A stretch of DNA of 64,000 nucleotides from Sphingobacterium puteale (GTDB lineage: Bacteria; Bacteroidota; Bacteroidia; Sphingobacteriales; Sphingobacteriaceae). This document shows, piece by piece, positions 57,496 through 64,000 of the stretch; position 1 is the first letter of the stretch, and the number at the start of each line of letters is the position of its first letter. A program made the position numbers and the translations under genes. Location of the stretch: positions 310,001 to 374,000 of the forward strand of contig NZ_RBWS01000001.1 of NCBI RefSeq assembly GCF_003627955.1, in the 5' to 3' direction. A model generated the notes under the pieces. That model was not told the DNA's origin. It saw nothing but the letters and a program-made list of their open reading frames with translations, and ran no database searches.

Positions 57496-58893
57496 ATGTC
57501 AAAAACATTAGTAGAAAAGATTTGGGATGCTCACGTCGTCAAGCGTGAAGAAGGGTTTCCGGATATTATATATATCGATACCCACTTGATTCATGAGGTT
57601 ACTTCACCGCAAGCTTTTGATGGCCTACGCAAAAGAGGAATCCCAGTTTTTCGTCCAAAGCAAACGGTAGCAACTGCCGACCATAACGTACCGACACTCA
57701 ACCAACATTTGCCGATCAAAGAAGAGCTATCGCGCTATCAAGTCGATATGCTGACCAAAAATTGTGCTGAATTTGGCATTGAATTATATGGTTTGGGACA
57801 TCCTTACCAAGGAATCGTACACGTGATCGGTCCTGAGTTGGGTATCACACTACCTGGTAAAACAATGGTCTGTGGTGATAGCCATACGTCAACGCATGGA
57901 GCCTTTGGAGCTATTGCTTTTGGTATCGGAACCTCTCAGGTAGAACAGGTCTTTGCGACACAATGTTTATTGCAGTCCAAGCCTAAAACCATGAAAATTG
58001 AAGTCAATGGTACTTTACAAAAGGGTGTTGGCGCAAAAGATATTATCCTCTATATTATCGCCAAGATTTCTGCTGCAGGAGGTACAGGGTATTTTATCGA
58101 ATATGCTGGTTCAGCCATCCGCTCTTTGAGCATGGAAGCGCGGATGACCATCTGTAATATGAGTATCGAAATGGGGGCACGCGGCGGACTTATTGCACCG
58201 GATCAAATCACATTTGATTATGTGGAAGGCCGCGAATTCGCACCAAAAGGAGAAGAATGGGACCAAGCCTTAGCATATTGGAAAACATTATATTCAGACG
58301 AAGATGCGATCTTTGATAAAGTATTGACATTTGATGCAGCTGACATCGCTCCTATGATTACCTATGGTACAAACCCCGGCATGGGTATGGGTATCACAGA
58401 GCATATCCCGGCAACAAATGCACAACCGGAATCCGAAAGACCATCCTATCAAAAAGCGCTGGACTACATGGGCTTTAAAGATGATTCCACGGTCTTAGGT
58501 AACCGCGTGGATTACGTTTTCATCGGAAGCTGCACCAACTCCCGTATCGAAGATTTACGTGAGGTAGCTTCATTCGTGAAAGGAAAACAAAAGGCACAGG
58601 ACGTCGAAGTATGGATTGTTCCGGGCTCAAAACAGGTAGAAAAACAAGCCAAAGAAGAAGGCTTGGATAAAATCTTTGAAGCGGCTGGATTCCAACTACG
58701 CGAACCGGGATGTTCCGCATGTTTAGGCATGAACGAGGATAAAATCCCTGCGGGCAAATACTGTGTTTCGACTTCAAACAGAAATTTCGAAGGACGTCAG
58801 GGGCCCAATGCACGTACCATGCTGGTATCTCCACTGACAGCAGCAGCAGCAGCAGTAACGGGTAAAGTAACAGATGTAAGAGAGTTAATATAG
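57496..58893 (+). CDS. leuC: 3-isopropylmalate dehydratase large subunit
   Basis: A 465-residue aconitase-family protein that isomerises 2- to 3-isopropylmalate. The 4Fe-4S ligands are visible in [11 protein letters not shown] and [15 protein letters not shown]. The N-terminal region has [18 protein letters not shown] residues ([19 protein letters not shown]), [20 protein letters not shown], and the C-terminus has [16 protein letters not shown]. It pairs with LeuD, whose gene starts 105 bp further on after a gap containing a repeat. No defect is visible. LeuC is preferred over homoaconitase because leuB and leuA are adjacent. Confidence 0.98.
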   Translation: MSKTLVEKIWDAHVVKREEGFPDIIYIDTHLIHEVTSPQAFDGLRKRGIPVFRPKQTVATADHNVPTLNQHLPIKEELSRYQVDMLTKNCAEFGIELYGLGHPYQGIVHVIGPELGITLPGKTMVCGDSHTSTHGAFGAIAFGIGTSQVEQVFATQCLLQSKPKTMKIEVNGTLQKGVGAKDIILYIIAKISAAGGTGYFIEYAGSAIRSLSMEARMTICNMSIEMGARGGLIAPDQITFDYVEGREFAPKGEEWDQALAYWKTLYSDEDAIFDKVLTFDAADIAPMITYGTNPGMGMGITEHIPATNAQPESERPSYQKALDYMGFKDDSTVLGNRVDYVFIGSCTNSRIEDLREVASFVKGKQKAQDVEVWIVPGSKQVEKQAKEEGLDKIFEAAGFQLREPGCSACLGMNEDKIPAGKYCVSTSNRNFEGRQGPNARTMLVSPLTAAAAAVTGKVTDVRELI

Positions 58894-58922
58894 TATTGAG
58901 ATGAGAGAATTGAGTATTGAGA
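58893..58922. repeat. Short direct repeat after leuC
   Basis: GTATTGAGA occurs at 58893-58901 and 58914-58922, spaced 21 bp, in an A/G-rich stretch. The reverse complement TCTCAATAC occurs exactly at 61180-61188 in the leuB leader. Confidence 0.6.
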
Positions 58923-58998
58923 CCCTGATTGTCCAAGCTTTCAGCTTATAACTAGCTCCATTTTTTAATTTTTAATTCTGACTTACTAAATTTTTGAC

Positions 58999-59589
58999 AT
59001 GAAAAAATTTGAAACTTTAACATCACAGGTAGTTCCATTACCTATTGAAAATATTGATACTGACCAAATTATTCCAGCACGTTTTCTAAAAGCGACCACT
59101 CGTGAGGGATTTGGCAATAATTTATTCCGTGACTGGCGCTTTGATAGCGATAATCAGCCAAAAGCAGATTTCGTATTGAACAGCCCCATCTATTCAGGAA
59201 AAATATTGGTTGCCGGCAAGAACTTCGGTTGCGGTTCCAGTCGTGAACATGCTGCTTGGGCAATCCAGGACTACGGCTTCGATGTCGTTATCAGTTCGTT
59301 TTTTGCGGATATCTTTAAAGGTAATGCGCTTAATAATGGTGTATTGCCTATTCAGGTTCCCGAAGAATTTTTAGAGAAAATCTTCGAATTGGTCCACCAA
59401 AACCCAAATACCCAAATCATCGTTGATCTCGAAAAACAAACGGTGATGTTAACCGAGACCGGCGATCAATTTGAATTTGAAATCAATCCATACAAAAAAT
59501 CATGCTTGATCAATGGATACGATGACATCGATTTTATCCTTAATCAAAAAGATTTAATTGAATCATTTGAAACAACAAAAAAATGGTAG
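58999..59589 (+). CDS. leuD: 3-isopropylmalate dehydratase small subunit
   Basis: A 196-residue swivel-domain subunit that completes the LeuCD active site. Motifs: [17 protein letters not shown] near residue 15, [19 protein letters not shown] near 75, and the substrate-recognition stretch [19 protein letters not shown]. Length is typical. Its TAG overlaps the ATG of the ABC ATPase gene by 7 bp (59583-59589), so the transporter-like gene is translationally coupled to leuD. A clean, confident call. Confidence 0.98.
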   Translation: MKKFETLTSQVVPLPIENIDTDQIIPARFLKATTREGFGNNLFRDWRFDSDNQPKADFVLNSPIYSGKILVAGKNFGCGSSREHAAWAIQDYGFDVVISSFFADIFKGNALNNGVLPIQVPEEFLEKIFELVHQNPNTQIIVDLEKQTVMLTETGDQFEFEINPYKKSCLINGYDDIDFILNQKDLIESFETTKKW

Positions 59590-61061
59590 ACCCTGTCGTC
59601 CATATTGCCAATTTAACGATTCAGCACGGTAAAGATTCCGTACTGCAAGATTTAAATTGGCAAATTTTTCCTGGAGAACAATGGATCTTAGGTGGTCCCA
59701 GTGGCACAGGAAAAACAACGCTCGCAAAAGCAATTGTAGGGCAATTAAAATATGAGGGCACCATATCCTTCCATCTGGATAACAATAGTTCCCTTCCTCC
59801 AGTTGTCCATTACGTATCCAATTGGTTTCAGTTTACCAATCTTGAAGGTGATCGCAACTTCTATTACCAACAACGCTACAACAAGTTTGCAAAAAACGAT
59901 ACCTTAACGGTTTTTGCTGAATTGAAACATTTTGCGAAGGACGAACAGCTGGCCTTCGAAGATGTGGCACCTTACCTTACCATCTTTGGATTTGAAAATT
60001 TCAAAGACCAGCAATTGATCGAACTTTCCAGCGGCGAACATAAACGCTTACAATTGGTCAAAGCTCTTTGGCTTCAGCCGCAGGTCTTGGTTATCGACCA
60101 GCCTTATACCGGACTTGATGTACAATCCCGAAAAGACCTGAACCAGATCTTCGATCAGCTTGCGGACAAGGGCGTATCCCTCTTACTAATCAGCAATGAT
60201 GACGAACAACCGGATTGTATTAATCGTTTTGCCGAAATCCAAAATGGAAAAATTGTTCTCCGTCATCATAGCAGAGAAATTTCAAGGGGAATACCACGAA
60301 AACGCAAGGAATTACCGTATTTCTTACAGCAACCACCCAAAATCTCCGACCCAACGATGGTCAAGATGCGGCAGATCAACATTTCATACGGTGAAAAGCA
60401 GGTCTTGAAAAACATTGATTGGGAAGTAAAAGCAGGAGAAAAATGGCTGCTGCAAGGACATAATGGATCGGGAAAATCGACTTTATTAAGTCTGATCAAC
60501 GGGGATCATCCCCAGGCTTACGCAAATGACATCCATCTTTTTGGTAAAAAGAGAGGATCAGGAGAAAGTATATGGGAAATCAAAGAGCATCTGGGCATTA
60601 TTTCTCCCGAATTACATTGGTACTACGATATGAATGCCAATGTTGGACAGACCATTGCTTCGGGATTCTTTGACTCGATGAGCCTGTATCAAAAATTGGG
60701 CTATGAACAACAGCAGAAGCTTGATCAGGTACTCCATTTTTTTGATCTCAAAGACGCGAAACATAAAACATTAGGATCTTTACCTTTAGGCCAACAGCGA
60801 TTAGCATTGCTGGCGCGTACAATTGTAAAACATCCGGAATTGCTTATATTAGATGAACCTTGCCAAGGATTGGATAAGGAACAATCACAATATTTTAATG
60901 ATGTGATCGATGACCTGAGCAAGAATGGCCAGACCCTTATTTATGTCGGTCATTTCCAATCCCAATTACCTACCTGTATAGACAACAAGATGGTACTGGA
61001 AAAAGGTGAAATTAAGTCTGTAGAACGAGTTATCCACAAAAAAGAGACTTTATCAACATAA
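59583..61061 (+). CDS. ModF-like protein with two fused ABC ATPase domains
   Basis: A 492-residue cytoplasmic protein with two ABC-type ATPase domains and no membrane segment. Domain 1: Walker [13 protein letters not shown] near residue 40, signature [15 protein letters not shown], Walker [13 protein letters not shown] (Gln replaces the usual Glu after Asp). Domain 2: Walker [13 protein letters not shown], degenerate signature [16 protein letters not shown], Walker [13 protein letters not shown]. This is the layout of ModF (PhrA) proteins, listed as molybdenum-associated but poorly characterised. It overlaps leuD by 7 bp and precedes leuB, so it is expressed with leucine synthesis. No permease gene is near, so a transporter role is doubtful; an ABC-F-like or metabolic regulator role is possible. 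Function unknown. Confidence 0.85.
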   Translation: MVDPVVHIANLTIQHGKDSVLQDLNWQIFPGEQWILGGPSGTGKTTLAKAIVGQLKYEGTISFHLDNNSSLPPVVHYVSNWFQFTNLEGDRNFYYQQRYNKFAKNDTLTVFAELKHFAKDEQLAFEDVAPYLTIFGFENFKDQQLIELSSGEHKRLQLVKALWLQPQVLVIDQPYTGLDVQSRKDLNQIFDQLADKGVSLLLISNDDEQPDCINRFAEIQNGKIVLRHHSREISRGIPRKRKELPYFLQQPPKISDPTMVKMRQINISYGEKQVLKNIDWEVKAGEKWLLQGHNGSGKSTLLSLINGDHPQAYANDIHLFGKKRGSGESIWEIKEHLGIISPELHWYYDMNANVGQTIASGFFDSMSLYQKLGYEQQQKLDQVLHFFDLKDAKHKTLGSLPLGQQRLALLARTIVKHPELLILDEPCQGLDKEQSQYFNDVIDDLSKNGQTLIYVGHFQSQLPTCIDNKMVLEKGEIKSVERVIHKKETLST

Positions 61062-61085
61062 AAATTGTTGAAAACGACAATTAAC

Positions 61086-61121
61086 AATAGATATTTAGAC
61101 GAAAGATAATAGATATTAGAC
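61086..61121. repeat. Short direct repeat upstream of leuB
   Basis: AATAGATATTTAGAC (61086-61100) and AATAGATATTAGAC (61108-61121) are near-identical copies 22 bp apart. The same 137-bp gap also has TCTCAATAC (61180-61188), the reverse complement of the leuC-leuD repeat. Confidence 0.6.
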
Positions 61122-61198
61122 AATGGACATGAGCGGGTGGATATTCAAATTTGATAAAAATAGCACCTCAAGACTCATATCTCAATACGAATAAAACA

Positions 61199-62272
61199 AT
61201 GAAAAAAAATATTTTAATCATACCTGGAGACGGCATCGGCCAAGAAGTAACCACATGGGGTAAAAAAGTTTTAGAAAAGATCGGTGAAAATTATGGTCAT
61301 GAATTCAGTTTTGATGAAGCAATCATGGGCCATACGGCGATTGAAGCTACTGGCAATCCACTTCCTGACGAGACGTTAGCAAAAGCCAAAGCATCAGATG
61401 CCATCCTTTTTGGCGCGATCGGACATATCAAGTACGATAATGATCCTTCGGCCAAGGTTAGACCAGAACAGGGTTTGTTGAAAATCCGTAAAGAATTGGG
61501 GTTATATGCCAATCTCCGTCCTATCCTTTTATTTGATGAATTATTGGATGCATCGAGTTTAAAACCTGAAATTCTCCAAGGCACAGATATCCTTTTTTTC
61601 CGTGAGTTGACGGGTGATGTGTATTTCGGTGAGAAAAACCGTAATGAAGACAATACCTTCGCTTCGGATTTGATGAACTACCACCGTTATGAAGTAGAAC
61701 GTATCGCACGTAAAGCTTATGATGCAGCACGCACCCGCAACAAAAGATTATGCTCTGTAGATAAAGCCAATGTATTGGAAACATCCCGCCTGTGGAGAGA
61801 AGTTGTACAAGAAATTGCAAAAGAATATCCAGATGTTGAAACTGAACACATGTTTATTGACAATGCAGCAATGCAATTAGTCAAGAATCCAAAGAAATTT
61901 GACGTGGTATTAACAGCGAATCTTTTTGGTGATATTTTGACTGATGAAGCATCTCAGATTGCGGGATCAATGGGCATGTTGGCCTCAGCTTCCGTTGGCG
62001 ATGGCACAGGTTTCTTCGAACCTATCCACGGCTCGGCACATGATATCGCGGGCCAGAATAAAGCGAATCCGCTTGCTTCAATTTTATCCGCTGCATTGAT
62101 GCTTGACATTAGCTTTGGTCTACAGGAAGAAGCAAAAGCGGTTACTAATGCGGTTGCGCAAACGCTCAAAGCAGGCTGGAGAACCGGTGATATTGCGAAT
62201 GCCAATACAGAAGCTTCTAAAATCTTGGGTACTCAGGAAATGGGAGAGAAAGTGTTGGAGTTTATTAAATAG
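61199..62272 (+). CDS. leuB: 3-isopropylmalate dehydrogenase
   Basis: A 357-residue NAD-dependent beta-decarboxylating dehydrogenase. Motifs: ILIIPGDGIGQEV at the N-terminus, PEQGLLKIRKELGLYANLRP, the substrate Lys/Asp site SVDKANVLETSRLWREV, and DEASQIAGSMGMLASASVGD with its metal-binding Asp, then GSAHDIAGQNKANP. The frame begins earlier with a TTG at 61151, but the ATG at 61199 (MKKNILIIPG) is where the family begins. It follows the ABC gene after a 137-bp gap that carries repeats. LeuB is preferred over isocitrate or tartrate dehydrogenase by context and length. Confidence 0.98.
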   Translation: MKKNILIIPGDGIGQEVTTWGKKVLEKIGENYGHEFSFDEAIMGHTAIEATGNPLPDETLAKAKASDAILFGAIGHIKYDNDPSAKVRPEQGLLKIRKELGLYANLRPILLFDELLDASSLKPEILQGTDILFFRELTGDVYFGEKNRNEDNTFASDLMNYHRYEVERIARKAYDAARTRNKRLCSVDKANVLETSRLWREVVQEIAKEYPDVETEHMFIDNAAMQLVKNPKKFDVVLTANLFGDILTDEASQIAGSMGMLASASVGDGTGFFEPIHGSAHDIAGQNKANPLASILSAALMLDISFGLQEEAKAVTNAVAQTLKAGWRTGDIANANTEASKILGTQEMGEKVLEFIK

Positions 62273-62302
62273 TAATGAGATATGCGTATGGAGTAATGAG
62301 AT
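62272..62302. repeat. Short direct repeat after leuB
   Basis: GTAATGAGAT at 62272-62281 and 62293-62302, spaced 21 bp. It begins at the last base of the leuB stop and differs by few bases from the GTATTGAGA unit after leuC. Confidence 0.6.
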
Positions 62303-62389
62303 TTGGGTGCCACAAACCAAAAAAGATCGCTGCACTTACACTCTTTGCCCCATACTTCTTTAGTTATAAATCTTTTGAATTAAGAAATT

Positions 62390-63553
62390 ATGTTACACGA
62401 TCCTAATCATCTTTACATCTTCGACACCACATTGCGTGATGGCGAACAGGTACCGGGTTGCCAATTAACTACTCCAGAGAAAATTGAGATCGCAAAGGAC
62501 TTAGAAAAACTGGGGGTTGATATTATCGAAGCTGGTTTTCCTGTTTCCAGTCCCGGAGATTTCCAATCTGTCGTAGAATTGTCCAAGGCGGTGAATGATG
62601 TTATTATATGTGCATTGACCCGTGCCAATCAAAATGATATCGACGTAGCTGCGGAAGCATTGAAATATGCCAAACGTCCACGTATTCATACCGGCATTGG
62701 CTCTTCAGATATGCATATCAAGTATAAATTCAATAGTACACGTGAAGAAATTTTAGAACGTGCCGTTGCAGCTGTAAAACACGCTAAATCTTACGTGGAA
62801 GATGTCGAGTTTTACGCTGAGGATGCCGGTCGTGCTGACTTGGAGTTTTTGGCTAAAATGATTGAATCAGTTATTGCTGCTGGTGCAACAGTTGTCAATA
62901 TTCCCGATACCAATGGCTACTGCTTACCAGACCAATATGGTTCAAAAATCAAGTACCTTAAGGAAAATGTACGTAATATCGATCAAGCCATTATTTCTGC
63001 ACACTGCCATAATGATCTGGGGCTTGCTACGGCCAACTCTATCGCCGCGATACAAAACGGTGCCCGTCAGGTAGAATGTACCATCAATGGTATAGGCGAA
63101 CGTGCCGGTAATACCTCATTGGAAGAAGTTGCAATGATTCTTAAAGTGCATAATCAAGCTTTCGGAAGCCTAACTTCGAATATTGATAGCCGCATGTTTA
63201 CCTATCTATCCCGTAAAGTGAGCGATATGATGAACATGCCCGTGCAACCAAATAAAGCGATTGTTGGCCGGAATGCCTTTGCCCATAGTTCAGGCATCCA
63301 TCAAGATGGTTTCCTGAAGCACCGCGAAAACTACGAGATCATCAGACCGGAAGATGTAGGCCTTGATGAAGCAGATATCATTTTGACGGCCCGTTCAGGA
63401 AGACATGCACTTAAACACCATTTGGAGCGCCTTGGTTTCCATCTTGAAAAAGATGATCTGGCAGATTGCTATCAACGCTTTTTGGTATTGGCCGACGCAA
63501 AGAAAAATATTTGTGATGATGACTTAAAAAGCCTCATCCAAGAAAAGATATAG
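62390..63553 (+). CDS. leuA: 2-isopropylmalate synthase, short form lacking the regulatory domain
   Basis: A 387-residue DRE-TIM enzyme that condenses acetyl-CoA with 2-ketoisovalerate, the first committed step to leucine. Motifs: [15 protein letters not shown] near residue 9, the [13 protein letters not shown] block, [15 protein letters not shown] with the metal His pair, [15 protein letters not shown], and [15 protein letters not shown]. The chain ends soon after the linker subdomain ([15 protein letters not shown]), so the roughly 120-residue C-terminal leucine-binding domain of canonical LeuA is absent. Nothing suggests a frameshift, because a terminator follows 7 bp after the stop. Homocitrate or citramalate synthase is an alternative, but the leu context favours LeuA. 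Confidence 0.92.
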   Translation: MLHDPNHLYIFDTTLRDGEQVPGCQLTTPEKIEIAKDLEKLGVDIIEAGFPVSSPGDFQSVVELSKAVNDVIICALTRANQNDIDVAAEALKYAKRPRIHTGIGSSDMHIKYKFNSTREEILERAVAAVKHAKSYVEDVEFYAEDAGRADLEFLAKMIESVIAAGATVVNIPDTNGYCLPDQYGSKIKYLKENVRNIDQAIISAHCHNDLGLATANSIAAIQNGARQVECTINGIGERAGNTSLEEVAMILKVHNQAFGSLTSNIDSRMFTYLSRKVSDMMNMPVQPNKAIVGRNAFAHSSGIHQDGFLKHRENYEIIRPEDVGLDEADIILTARSGRHALKHHLERLGFHLEKDDLADCYQRFLVLADAKKNICDDDLKSLIQEKI

Positions 63554-63560
63554 AAAATGG

Positions 63561-63585
63561 AAGGCTGCAGATGCAGCCTTTTTTT
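63561..63585 (+). terminator. Rho-independent terminator after leuA
   Basis: 8-bp stem AAGGCTGC/GCAGCCTT with an AGAT loop and a run of seven T, 7 bp beyond the leuA stop. It separates leuA from ilvA, which starts 34 bp later; ilvA may then need read-through or its own promoter. Confidence 0.88.
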
Positions 63586-63619
63586 ATCAAAAGACAACCT
63601 TAATCATCCTATTAAAAAA

Positions 63620-64000
63620 ATGGATCTATCAACCTTAAACATCAACTCAGAAGCTACGCTTGAGCGCATCAAATCGGTGGTCAATCGTACGCCTTTACAA
63701 TATAACCGCTATTTATCCGAAAAATATGGCGCAGAAGTTTATCTCAAACGGGAAGACTTACAGGTCGTCCGTTCCTATAAACTGCGTGGTGCCTACAACA
63801 AGATTATTTCCCTGACAGAGGAAGAGCGCCAACGGGGCGTCGTCTGTGCAAGTGCTGGTAACCATGCTCAGGGTGTCGCCTTTTCATGCAAAAAACTGGA
63901 CATTAAAGGCGTTATCTTTATGCCCGGCCCGACGCCGCGTCAGAAAATCTCCCAAACTGAAATGTGGGGCAATGGAAATGTTGAAATTGTATTGACCGGA
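63620..64000 (+). CDS. ilvA: Threonine dehydratase (biosynthetic), N-terminal part, cut by window edge
   Basis: 127 codons from the ATG at 63620 to the right edge without a stop. The protein begins [20 protein letters not shown] and has the PLP-dependent fold type II motifs of threonine/serine dehydratase: [20 protein letters not shown] with the Schiff-base Lys54, and [18 protein letters not shown] near residues 76-93. It deaminates threonine to 2-ketobutyrate, the isoleucine precursor, completing the pathway supplied by the upstream ilv genes. Whether a C-terminal ACT-like regulatory domain is present cannot be seen. The ordering after leuA is a common Bacteroidota arrangement. Serine dehydratase is possible but unlikely here. 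Confidence 0.93.
   Translation, partial: MDLSTLNINSEATLERIKSVVNRTPLQYNRYLSEKYGAEVYLKREDLQVVRSYKLRGAYNKIISLTEEERQRGVVCASAGNHAQGVAFSCKKLDIKGVIFMPGPTPRQKISQTEMWGNGNVEIVLTG

Overview
The window looks like a chromosomal segment of a Bacteroidota species, most likely Sphingobacterium or a close Sphingobacteriaceae relative. This is inferred from a SusC/SusD pair in a polysaccharide utilization locus (PUL), promoters of the TTTG-N20-TAnnTTTG type, a Nudix-fold arabinose regulator of the Bacteroidetes AraR type, an isolated atpD-atpC pair with a very short epsilon subunit, and an AT-rich genome. I see no tRNA or rRNA genes, CRISPR arrays, insertion sequences or phage genes. Both window edges cut genes.

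Region 1 (1-30664, all minus strand) is a pectin PUL in two blocks. The block read from about 18.3 kb leftwards encodes a DUF3826 protein, SusC, SusD, two tandem PL1 pectate lyases, a large beta-helix plus TIM-barrel protein, a GH140 apiosidase-like enzyme, a GH43-like lipoprotein, a sialidase-fold protein, a sialate O-acetylesterase-like SGNH enzyme and the start of a further secreted protein. The block read from 30.7 kb leftwards encodes a GH67/GH20-like enzyme, an (alpha/alpha)6 hydrolase, a GH28 polygalacturonase, a GH95 enzyme and a malectin-bearing GH2. Apiosidase, GH95, GH28, PL1 and GH2 together point to pectin with complex side chains, plausibly rhamnogalacturonan II. Genes are nearly all abutting or overlap by one base.

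Region 2 (30830-33374, plus strand) is a two-gene island: a DEDDh exonuclease with a TTG start and a cNMP/CBS/DUF294 nucleotidyltransferase-like protein.

Region 3 (33384-46937) is an arabinose regulon. araB, araD, araA, a sodium-solute symporter, an aldose epimerase, two GH51 arabinofuranosidases and a double-GH43 protein run on the minus strand. The divergent araR codes for a Nudix-like sensor with a degenerate catalytic box. A promoter and an overlapping palindrome lie between araB and araR. This region would import and catabolise the arabinose cut from pectin or arabinan.

Region 4 (47087-49935, plus strand) holds a membrane coiled-coil protein of unknown function, a striking 19-bp perfect hairpin, and atpD-atpC ending in a strong terminator.

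Region 5 (50142-64000, plus strand) is a complete branched-chain amino acid cluster: ilvE, ilvD, ilvB, ilvN, a DinB-fold gene, ilvC, leuC, leuD, a ModF-like double-ATPase gene, leuB, leuA, and after a terminator the start of ilvA. Several intergenic gaps in this cluster carry short near-repeats of two related sequence classes, mostly spaced about 21 bp apart, that no annotated feature explains.
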